Notes under the pieces: model-generated
What the model saw: the letters and a program-made list of their open reading frames with translations, nothing else
Databases searched by the model: none
What the model was told of the DNA's origin: nothing
NCBI GenBank assembly: GCA_001817805.1
Contig: MHJB01000003.1
Coordinates: 1-9,776, forward strand
Length of the DNA stretch: 9,776 nucleotides
Reading direction: 5' to 3'
DNA from: Candidatus Colwellbacteria bacterium RIFCSPLOWO2_12_FULL_43_11
GTDB taxonomy: Bacteria; Patescibacteriota; Minisyncoccia; UBA6257; Colwellbacteraceae
In this document: positions 1-5,784 of the stretch, piece by piece
How positions within the stretch are numbered: the stretch's first letter is position 1
Layout: each line of letters begins with the position of its first letter
Translations under genes and position numbers: made by a program

Positions 1-35
1 CCTCTTTCCCAGTTCGATTCCCACTAAGGCAAACA

Positions 36-80
36 ATATACAAAATGAGCATACCATAAAGATATGCTCATTTTGTATAT
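36..80. repeat. Perfect 18-bp inverted repeat (stem-loop)
   Basis: Arms 36-53 and 63-80 are exact reverse complements over 18 bases, separated by a 9-base loop (54-62). The arms are AT-rich and begin with ATATACAAAATGAGCATA. The 3' edge lies one base from the mature 3' end of the leftward tRNA-Glu. The element could therefore act as its transcription terminator, or as a bidirectional one. It lacks a GC-rich stem base and a clean T-run, so the terminator reading is inference and the repeat itself is what is seen. Confidence 0.8.
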
Positions 81-81
81 G

Positions 82-153
82 CAGCCCCAAGGGGAATCGA
101 ACCCCTATTTACGCCGTGAAAGGGCGTTGTCCTAACCGTTAGACGATGAGGCC
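82..153 (-). tRNA. tRNA-Glu (anticodon TTC)
   Basis: Read on the minus strand, the 72 bases fold as a full cloverleaf. The acceptor is GGCCTCA with TGGGGCT (G1-U72 and U5-G68 wobbles) and the D-arm contains the TAACGGTTA loop. The anticodon stem ACGCC/GGCGT carries loop CTTTCAC, giving anticodon TTC. The T-stem AGGGG/CCCCT encloses TTCGATT, and the discriminator is G. CCA is not encoded (the next bases are CAT), so the tRNA depends on the CCA-adding enzyme encoded at 4179-5657. It is transcribed away from the glycosyltransferase gene. A candidate promoter lies at 209-237, and its 5' end overlaps a GC-rich hairpin by three bases. Confidence 0.97.
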
Positions 154-178
154 CTCCTTCGCTAAAGCTTCGGAGGGC
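151..178. repeat. GC-rich hairpin element next to tRNA-Glu
   Basis: GCCCTCC (151-157) pairs with GGAGGGC (172-178), and the inner GC/GC pair continues after a three-base symmetric internal loop, leaving a small TAAA-type loop. The core TTCGCTAAAGCTTCGG is a sequence I associate with a dispersed palindromic family of Parcubacteria genomes; that assignment comes from memory and was not searched. It would lie in the 5' leader of the tRNA-Glu precursor and overlaps the mature 5' end by three bases. It could therefore compete with acceptor-stem folding. Confidence 0.7.
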
Positions 179-203
179 AGGCCCCTCTCTAGCCAGGAAA
201 GCG

Positions 204-232
204 TTCAAATATTAGCCGATTTCTGCTAAGAT
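204..232 (+). promoter_or_regulatory. Candidate promoter of the glycosyltransferase gene
   Basis: TTCAAA (204-209), 17 bases, then TAAGAT (227-232), preceded by TGC as an extended -10. The predicted start near 239 leaves about 26 bases of leader before the ATG at 265. That leader shows only a weak purine stretch (AGAGAAG) and no clear Shine-Dalgarno site. Confidence 0.45.
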
Positions 233-237
233 GGAAA
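209..237 (-). promoter_or_regulatory. Candidate promoter of tRNA-Glu
   Basis: On the minus strand, TTTCCA (232-237) and TAATAT (209-214) are separated by exactly 17 bases. They match the -35 and -10 consensus moderately. The predicted start, near 202, gives a leader of about 49 bases before the tRNA. It occupies almost the same DNA as the opposite-facing candidate promoter of the glycosyltransferase gene. Confidence 0.4.
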
Positions 238-264
238 GACTTTAGAGAAGAATCTATCTCAACT

Positions 265-1767
265 ATGTCACTCTACCGATTTTTGGAAATGATTCCTGGG
301 CTTTTAACTTGGGCAACTCTAATTGCCATAGTTACTTTTTCGGCCATAGCTCCGGTTTATGTCGCCCTATTCATTATTGTCTTTGATGTTTATTGGCTCT
401 TGCGCACCGCCTATTTTTCGTTCCATCTAAGAGCAACTTTCAATAAGATGAAGGCCTACTTAAAAGTTAATTGGTTGGAAGAGCTTAATAAGCTTACTCC
501 ATCGGAGTCTACTCCCGGGTGGGAAGATATTTATCACCTGGTAATCCTTCCGATGTATAAGGAGCCTTACGAAGTGGTAAAAGAAAGCTTCGAGAGTATC
601 AGAGGGACAAATTATCCTAAAGATAAATTTATTCTGGTTTTGGCAACCGAAGAAAAAGGCGGGGCAGAAGACCAAGAGGTAGCCGGAAAAATTCAAAATG
701 AGTTCGGGTCACACTTCTACAAGTTCTTGACCACTACGCATCCCAAAGATATTCCGGGCGAGCTTGCCGGTAAGGGTTCTAACGAAACTTGGGCCGGTAA
801 GGAAGTTAAGAGAACTATTATAGACGAGTTACATCTAAATTATGAAAATATTTTGGTTTCAGTTTTCGACGTGGATACTCAAGTACCTAAAGAATATTTT
901 GGCAGGCTCACTCACGCTTTCTTACAAGAGCCCGATAGGCAGTTCGCAAGTTACCAACCAATACCGTTATTTACCAATAATATTTTTGAAGCGCCTTCTT
1001 TGGCGAGAGTCATAGCTTTCTCCTGTACTTTTTGGCAGATGATGAATCAGTCGAGGCCAGAGCGCTTAACAAGCTTCTCATCGCATTCCATGCCCTTTAA
1101 GCCTTTGGTAGAAATTGGCTTTTGGTCGGTGGATCATGTTTCGGAAGACTCAATGATATTTTGGCAATGCTACCTTCACTACAACTCACATTGGAAAGTA
1201 GTGCCACTTTTTTATCCGGTTACGATGGACGCCAATGTCGCGCCTAAGTTTTGGCAGACCATGATTAACGTTTATAAACAGCAAAGACGTTGGGCCTGGG
1301 GAGCCGAAAACGTGCCTTATATGATTTACGGCTTCATTAAAAACAAATCAATGCCCTTAAGAAAAAAACTTTATTGGAGTTTTCATATAATTGAATCTTT
1401 CCATTCTTGGTCAACTAATGCTCTCCTAATCTTCGCTTTAGGCTGGCTGCCTTTATTAATCGGCGGGGAACAATTCAATTTAACCCTCCTTTCTTATAAC
1501 CTCCCTCAAATAACAAGAATATTAATGACCCTGGCTTCTATCGGTATTGCGAGCTCGGCCATACTGAGTATCTTACTCTTACCGCCAAAGCCCGAATGGT
1601 TCAAATTTAAAGATTATTTTTTCTATTTAATTCAATGGCTTTTAATGCCCCTAACCTTAATTATTTTCGGAGCCATGCCCGCGATTGAATCACAAACCAG
1701 ACTGCTCTTAGGCGGCAAACTTCGTTTAGGATTTTGGGTAACGCCCAAGATGAGGAGTAATTCTTAA
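265..1767 (+). CDS. Membrane-bound family 2 glycosyltransferase
   Basis: This 500-residue integral membrane enzyme of the GT2 fold probably transfers sugar from a nucleotide donor to a surface polysaccharide or lipid-linked acceptor at the inner face of the membrane. Two hydrophobic segments lie at about 10-30 and 31-50. The catalytic domain then shows HLVILPMYKEP (91-101), the metal-binding DVD (202-204), the acceptor-side acidic pair in SED (293-295) and the QQRRW motif (339-343). This order of DxD, ED and Q(Q/R)xRW is the hallmark of processive-type GT2 enzymes such as cellulose or hyaluronan synthase relatives. Further membrane spans lie at about 385-400, 416-440 and 452-472. The donor and product cannot be told from sequence. 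There is no PilZ domain and no partner synthase subunit beside it, so I give no gene symbol. It stands alone and converges with recG, with a 4-base gap. Confidence 0.9.
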   Translation: MSLYRFLEMIPGLLTWATLIAIVTFSAIAPVYVALFIIVFDVYWLLRTAYFSFHLRATFNKMKAYLKVNWLEELNKLTPSESTPGWEDIYHLVILPMYKEPYEVVKESFESIRGTNYPKDKFILVLATEEKGGAEDQEVAGKIQNEFGSHFYKFLTTTHPKDIPGELAGKGSNETWAGKEVKRTIIDELHLNYENILVSVFDVDTQVPKEYFGRLTHAFLQEPDRQFASYQPIPLFTNNIFEAPSLARVIAFSCTFWQMMNQSRPERLTSFSSHSMPFKPLVEIGFWSVDHVSEDSMIFWQCYLHYNSHWKVVPLFYPVTMDANVAPKFWQTMINVYKQQRRWAWGAENVPYMIYGFIKNKSMPLRKKLYWSFHIIESFHSWSTNALLIFALGWLPLLIGGEQFNLTLLSYNLPQITRILMTLASIGIASSAILSILLLPPKPEWFKFKDYFFYLIQWLLMPLTLIIFGAMPAIESQTRLLLGGKLRLGFWVTPKMRSNS

Positions 1768-1771
1768 GGGG

Positions 1772-3886
1772 TTACTCTAAGTGAACTTCTCTTTGAAATT
1801 CCTTGAATCTTGCTTTTAGGTTGGGCGAATTTTTCAGATTAGGATCTTGTCTAATGGTGTCTTGGGCCTCTTCTCTCGTAGTTTTAATTAAATCCGGGTC
1901 TTTTAAGGCGCGCATAGCAATATCGGGCATCCCGGTTTGCTCGTTTCCTAAAAATTCTCCGGGGCCCCTCAGTCGCAAATCTTTTTCGGCTAGTTCAAAG
2001 CCGTTTTTGGCGTTTACCAAAGTTTTTAGTCTTTCTTGAACAGCACGGCCCTCTGACTCCGTAAATAGGAAGCAGAAAGATTGGTGTTCTCCGCGTCCTA
2101 CGCGCCCTCTAAACTGATAAAGTTGAGCCAGGCCGAATCTTTCGGAGCCTTCAATCATCATTATGGTGGCATTAGGCACATCAACACCTACTTCCACTAC
2201 TGAGGTGGAGACCAAAATATCGATTTCTCCTCTTGAGAAATCGGACATAGTCTTTTCTTTTTCCTGGCTCTTCATTTTGCCGTGAAGCATCGCCACCTTT
2301 AAGTCAGGAAAAACTTTTTTCTTAAGTTTTTCGTATTCTTCTTTGACGGACTTAATTTGTAAGGTCTGTAATGTCGCCCAGGTTACCAGTTCATTTTCTT
2401 CCGGCTCAATTCTCGGACAGATTACAAAAACCTGCCTGCCACGTCTTACTTGTCCGCGTATAAAGGCGTAAGCCTTATCCCGATTAATCCGGTCAACTAC
2501 TTTTGTCACTATCTCTTTTCTGCCCTTGGGTAGTTCGCTAATAATAGATAAGTCCAAATCTCCAAACATAGTCATCATAATAGTTCTGGGGATTGGAGTT
2601 GCCGACATCGAAAGGAAATGGGGAACGGTTTCACCGTTCAGCATTAAGGCAGCACGCTGCTTAACCCCGAAACGGTGTTGTTCGTCTACTATTACCAGCG
2701 CCAGGTTTTTGAAGTTAACATTTTTTTGAATCAGCGCATGAGTGCCGATGACTATTTTTATTTTCCCGTCGGCAACTCTTTTAATAAAATTGTTTTTCTT
2801 GGTTTCGGTCTCAAGCTCATCGCCGTAAAAAATCCTGGACTCTTTTGAAAGTAATAATCCTATACCGCCCCGGAAGTCATTAAAAAACTTAGTAAGGGTT
2901 TTATAGTGTTGCCTGGCCAGTATTTCGGTAGGTGCCATAATCGCTACTTGATGGTTTTTCTTTGCGGTTACTATTGCCGCGATGCCAGCTACAATGGTTT
3001 TACCCGAACCAACATCTCCTTGAAGCAAACGATTCATCGGTCTGGGTCTTTTAATATCTCCAAGTATTTCTAAGATTGATTTTTCTTGGGATGGCGTAAG
3101 CCTGAAGGGGAGACTTTTCAGTATCGTTTCTATCTCTTTGGTTTCGGATTCGACAACCGGAGCCTTTTCTTTAGCCAAGGCTATTTTCTGGTATAAATTA
3201 TTCAGTTGTAAGAGAAATAACTCTTCAAAGGCGAACCTATCTCCCGCTCTTTCGGCGCTTTCTCTCGTATCGGGGAAATGCATTTCCCATAACGCCTGGT
3301 TTATTTCCGGTAATTCATTTTTTATAAGTATTGATTCGGGCATAAATTCAGGCACTTTATCCAGAGAGTCCAAAACTTTCTGCGTCATCATCCTGATGCC
3401 CTTAGAGGTTAGCCCTCTTGTTTCCGGATAGATCGGCACTAATCGTCCCGTGTGCGTTCCGCCTTCAAAATTCTTATTTATCAGTTCATAGGTTGGATTA
3501 GAAAGATATAATTCTCTTTTCCTCTCGGAGACTTTACCGGCAAAGCTCGCTGCCACCCCCTCTTTTAAAATATTTTTAATATAGGGCTGGTTGAACCACA
3601 CGGCTTTTATTGAGCCCGAGTCGTCGGCAATTAAAGCTTCCACTATGACCATTTTTCTCTGCCAGAGGCGTTTAACTTCTATACTTTGAACTATACCGTG
3701 AATAGTTTTGCTGTCTCCGGCAATTAACTCTTCTATATTCGCTACTTCACTCCAATCTTCATAGCGACTGGGGAAGTGCCAAAGTAAATTTTTTACGGTC
3801 AAAATTCCCAGCCGTTTGAATTTCATTAAGAAACCGGGCCCAATACCTTTTATTTCCGTAAGCGATGTCGAAAGATTAACGGGCAT
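1772..3886 (-). CDS. recG: ATP-dependent DNA helicase RecG
   Basis: RecG is a superfamily 2 helicase that drives branch migration and regresses stalled replication forks. The 704 residues are full length for the family (E. coli RecG is 693). The N-terminal wedge region contains a helix-hairpin-helix-like EIKGIGPGF (11-19) and an OB-fold around 60-140. The helicase core shows Walker A GDVGSGKT (290-297), motif II DEQH (401-404), motif III SAT (428-430) and motif VI GRVGRG (594-599). The RecG-specific TRG region has GFELAEKDL (629-637) and GNEQTG (647-652). All catalytic residues are intact. The ATG has no Shine-Dalgarno sequence, but -10-like boxes lie directly upstream, suggesting a leaderless mRNA. 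It faces the glycosyltransferase gene tail to tail and is divergent from tRNA-Lys. Confidence 0.98.
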   Translation of the reverse strand: MPVNLSTSLTEIKGIGPGFLMKFKRLGILTVKNLLWHFPSRYEDWSEVANIEELIAGDSKTIHGIVQSIEVKRLWQRKMVIVEALIADDSGSIKAVWFNQPYIKNILKEGVAASFAGKVSERKRELYLSNPTYELINKNFEGGTHTGRLVPIYPETRGLTSKGIRMMTQKVLDSLDKVPEFMPESILIKNELPEINQALWEMHFPDTRESAERAGDRFAFEELFLLQLNNLYQKIALAKEKAPVVESETKEIETILKSLPFRLTPSQEKSILEILGDIKRPRPMNRLLQGDVGSGKTIVAGIAAIVTAKKNHQVAIMAPTEILARQHYKTLTKFFNDFRGGIGLLLSKESRIFYGDELETETKKNNFIKRVADGKIKIVIGTHALIQKNVNFKNLALVIVDEQHRFGVKQRAALMLNGETVPHFLSMSATPIPRTIMMTMFGDLDLSIISELPKGRKEIVTKVVDRINRDKAYAFIRGQVRRGRQVFVICPRIEPEENELVTWATLQTLQIKSVKEEYEKLKKKVFPDLKVAMLHGKMKSQEKEKTMSDFSRGEIDILVSTSVVEVGVDVPNATIMMIEGSERFGLAQLYQFRGRVGRGEHQSFCFLFTESEGRAVQERLKTLVNAKNGFELAEKDLRLRGPGEFLGNEQTGMPDIAMRALKDPDLIKTTREEAQDTIRQDPNLKNSPNLKARFKEFQREVHLE

Positions 3887-3887
3887 A

Positions 3888-3898
3888 ATTATATTGTA
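3888..3898 (-). promoter_or_regulatory. -10 boxes abutting the recG start
   Basis: On the minus strand TACAAT (3893-3898) is followed by six bases and then the A of the recG ATG, which is the spacing expected if transcription begins at the start codon. A second box, TATAAT (3888-3893), lies one base from the ATG. No good -35 is seen at 16-18 bases. The only purine-rich stretch (AAAGG) is about 14 bases from the ATG, too far for a normal ribosome binding site. Confidence 0.4.
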
Positions 3899-3909
3899 TA
3901 CCTTTGCCT

Positions 3910-3929
3910 TTAGCTTGCGGCGGAGCTAA
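3910..3929. repeat. Short palindromic element between recG and tRNA-Lys
   Basis: TTAGCT (3910-3915) and AGCTAA (3924-3929) are exact inverted arms around the GC-rich core TGCGGCGG. It sits in the space between the divergent recG and tRNA-Lys genes. Its style matches the other GC-rich palindromes of this window, but its membership of a dispersed family is inference. Confidence 0.45.
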
Positions 3930-3959
3930 CTTTGTTTTAAATTTAGGAAGTTGTAAGAG

Positions 3960-4032
3960 CCGCCCATAGCTCAGCTGGTAGAGCAGTTGCCTCTTAAGCA
4001 AACGGTCCCAGGTTCGATCCCTGGTGGGCGGA
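3960..4032 (+). tRNA. tRNA-Lys (anticodon CTT)
   Basis: The 73-base cloverleaf has acceptor CCGCCCA/TGGGCGG (perfect), D-stem GCTC/GAGC, and anticodon loop CTCTTAA giving anticodon CTT, which reads AAG. The T-arm is CCAGG-TTCGATC-CCTGG and the discriminator is A. The outermost anticodon-stem pair (27-43) is a G-A mismatch while the other four pairs are good. CCA is not encoded (ACAA follows). The gene converges with tRNA-Arg only 13 bases away, so the two transcripts must end inside or against each other. Confidence 0.97.
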
Positions 4033-4045
4033 CAAAAAGATTTCT

Positions 4046-4120
4046 TGGTGCTCTCGGAGGGATTCGAACCCCCAATAACTGGTTCGAAGCCAGTCGTGAT
4101 ATCCATTTCACCACGAGAGC
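4046..4120 (-). tRNA. tRNA-Arg (anticodon TCG), CCA encoded
   Basis: On the minus strand the acceptor GCTCTCG/CGAGAGC is perfect. The D-stem is GTGA/TCAC with a GGA loop that carries A20, an arginine identity base. The anticodon stem ACTGG/CCAGT holds loop CTTCGAA, so the anticodon is TCG, reading CGA. The T-arm is GGGGG-TTCGAAT-CCCTC with one G-U pair, and the discriminator A is followed by an encoded CCA (4046-4048). A GC-rich palindrome lies 10 bases before its 5' end. Many bacteria read CGN through an inosine-modified ACG anticodon, so a TCG isoacceptor is worth noting. Confidence 0.97.
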
Positions 4121-4130
4121 AATCGAAGGG

Positions 4131-4150
4131 CCTGCCTGCCGGTAGGCAGG
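4131..4150. repeat. GC-rich 20-bp palindrome of a dispersed CPR-type family
   Basis: CCTGCCTGCCGGTAGGCAGG is self-complementary over its whole length with one G-T wobble (4138/4143). I recognise this motif as a recurring short palindrome in Parcubacteria genomes, where its translation gives the spurious string CLPAGR. It sits in the leader of tRNA-Arg and just upstream of cca. The palindrome is seen directly; the family assignment is from memory. Confidence 0.75.
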
Positions 4151-4161
4151 TCTCTAAGCTC

Positions 4162-4190
4162 AATTTAAGCTATACTTAATGAAAGTGCAA
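4162..4190 (-). promoter_or_regulatory. Candidate promoter of tRNA-Arg
   Basis: On the minus strand TTGCAC (4185-4190) is followed at 16-17 bases by TTAAAT (4163-4168) or TAAATT (4162-4167). Transcription would start near 4154 and give a leader of about 34 bases containing the GC-rich palindrome. It overlaps the first codons of cca. The match is moderate. Confidence 0.3.
4171..4176 (+). promoter_or_regulatory. -10-like box at the cca start
   Basis: TATACT ends two bases before the annotated ATG (4179). There is no Shine-Dalgarno site and no convincing -35. If this box is used with normal spacing, the RNA would begin around 4183-4185. That would favour the in-frame GTG at 4185 (codon 3) as a leaderless start instead of the ATG. 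Confidence 0.3.
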
Positions 4191-5657
4191 TTCAGGAATT
4201 TAACAAATATTCCTAAAGAAGTTCAAACTATCTTAACCGAATTAGAGGGGCATAATTTTAAGGCCTATCTTGTTGGCGGCTGCGTTAGGGACTTATTTTT
4301 GGATAGAACTCCTAAGGACTGGGATATCACGACCAATGCCTTGCCGGACGAAGTACAAAAGATATTTCCTGATAGCGTTTATGAGAACGACTTTGGCACG
4401 GTTGGCGTGAAAACCAGGAGCGAAAATCCCAAACTAGCCTTAGTGGAGATAACCACTTTCAGATTGGAAGAAAAGTACTCCGATTTTAGGCATCCTGACA
4501 AAATTAAATTTGCGAAAACGGTTGAAGAAGACTTATCTCGCAGGGATTTTACTATTAACGCTATGGCCTTGGATATCAAAGGTGACTTAGTAGACCCTTA
4601 CGAAGGCAAAAATGATTTATCGGCCAAGCTAGTTAAAGCGGTTGGCAACCCCAAAGAAAGGTTTGAAGAAGATGCTTTGCGTCTGATGCGTGCCGTGCGC
4701 TTTGCCGCCGAATTGGGCTTTGAAATTGAGAAAGAAACCGAGAAAGCTGCCAAGTCTTTAAGTAAACTCTTAGCGATTATTGCCAGAGAAAGAGTGAGAG
4801 ACGAATTCGTAAAAATTATTATGAGCGACAAAAACGGTCCGGCCTGGGGCGTAGCGATGCTAGAAAATTTGGGGCTTCTTCAGTACATCGTTCCGGAGTT
4901 AAGAGAGGGAATAGATATGGGCCAAAATAAACACCACATATATACCGTCTGGGAGCACAATCTGAGAGCACTGGATTATGCCGCTCAAAACAATTATTCC
5001 TTAGAAGTGCGTTTAGCGTCTTTGCTTCACGATGTTGGTAAGCCCAGGGTTAAAGGCGGCGATGGGCCGGATTCAACTTTCTACAACCACGACTCCGTAG
5101 GCGCCAGAATGACGCTAAAAATTATGGACCGACTCAAATTTTCCAGAGAGTTAACCGAAAAAGTGGCGCACTTGGTTCGCCATCATCTTTTCTATTACAA
5201 CGTGGGCGAAGTAACGGAGGCGGGAGTAAGAAGGTTTTTACGTCGGGTAGGCCCCGAGAATATTGACGACTTATTTAAAGTTAGAGAAGCAGACAGAATA
5301 GGCTCCGGGGTTCCTAAGGCAATTCCCTATAAATCTCGCCACTTGCAATTCATGATAGAAAAAGTCAAAACCGACCCTATAAGTCCCAAGATGCTTCAGG
5401 TTGATGGGTCCCGTGTAATGGAAGTGTTAAAAATTACGCCGGGGCCCAGAGTCGGTTGGATATTATCCGCGCTTCTCGAGGAAGTTCTTGATAATCCGAA
5501 GAAAAACAGCAGAGAATTCTTGGAAGAAAAAATAAAAGACTTAAATGAGTTAAAAGATTCTGAACTGAAAAAAATAAGCGAAGCGGCTAAGGATAAGAAA
5601 GACGAGTTTGAGTCGGGCCTTGAGGAAGATATCAAAAAGAAATATTATGTGAAGTGA
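4179..5657 (+). CDS. cca: CCA-adding tRNA nucleotidyltransferase with HD domain
   Basis: The enzyme adds or repairs the 3' CCA of tRNAs using CTP and ATP. The 492 residues show the class II nucleotidyltransferase head with YLVGGCVRD (30-38), the metal-binding DWD (48-50) and the template region RRDFTINAMA (121-130). The neck EEDALRLMRAVRFA (163-176) is followed by the body. A C-terminal HD phosphohydrolase domain (about 250-375) carries HHIYTVWEH (252-260), HDVGKP (284-289) and HLVRHH (331-336). Residues 450-492 form a charged, probably helical tail. The gene lies between tRNA-Arg and tRNA-Pro, and ends 4 bases before the latter, so read-through may carry tRNA-Pro. Three of the five tRNAs here lack an encoded CCA, which fits the need for this enzyme. 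The exact start (ATG 4179 or GTG 4185) is uncertain. Confidence 0.96.
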   Translation: MKVQFRNLTNIPKEVQTILTELEGHNFKAYLVGGCVRDLFLDRTPKDWDITTNALPDEVQKIFPDSVYENDFGTVGVKTRSENPKLALVEITTFRLEEKYSDFRHPDKIKFAKTVEEDLSRRDFTINAMALDIKGDLVDPYEGKNDLSAKLVKAVGNPKERFEEDALRLMRAVRFAAELGFEIEKETEKAAKSLSKLLAIIARERVRDEFVKIIMSDKNGPAWGVAMLENLGLLQYIVPELREGIDMGQNKHHIYTVWEHNLRALDYAAQNNYSLEVRLASLLHDVGKPRVKGGDGPDSTFYNHDSVGARMTLKIMDRLKFSRELTEKVAHLVRHHLFYYNVGEVTEAGVRRFLRRVGPENIDDLFKVREADRIGSGVPKAIPYKSRHLQFMIEKVKTDPISPKMLQVDGSRVMEVLKITPGPRVGWILSALLEEVLDNPKKNSREFLEEKIKDLNELKDSELKKISEAAKDKKDEFESGLEEDIKKKYYVK

Positions 5658-5661
5658 TTTT

Positions 5662-5735
5662 CGGGGTGTAGTATACCGGCAGTACGTGCGCTTCGGGTGC
5701 GTAAAGACCGGGTTCGATTCCCGGCACCCCGACCA
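5662..5735 (+). tRNA. tRNA-Pro (anticodon CGG), CCA encoded
   Basis: The acceptor CGGGGTG/CACCCCG has the C1-G72 pair usual for bacterial tRNA-Pro. The D-stem is GTAT/GTAC. The anticodon stem TGCGC/GCGTA has loop TTCGGGT, giving anticodon CGG, which reads CCG. The T-arm is CCGGG-TTCGATT-CCCGG, the discriminator is A, and CCA (5733-5735) is encoded. Only 4 bases separate it from the cca stop codon, so it may be transcribed with cca. No separate promoter was obvious. Confidence 0.97.
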
Positions 5736-5784
5736 AATTAGACGTTATTTGAAAGAGAATAAAAAGCAAAGACCATAAAACAAT

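Noticed and set aside
1..32. A possible 3' end of another + strand tRNA (TTCGATT followed by CCCAC TAAGGCA)
   Set aside because: The loop and 3' side look right, but the bases before TTCGATT (CCCAG) cannot pair with CCCAC, and the rest lies outside the window.
3876..4163. A 95-codon minus-strand ORF running from the recG start through both tRNA genes and the palindrome
   Set aside because: It is a translation of two tRNA genes (one antisense) plus a GC-rich repeat. The strings CLPAGR and RDRTWDRLLKRQLLYQLSYG are typical of such spurious proteins.
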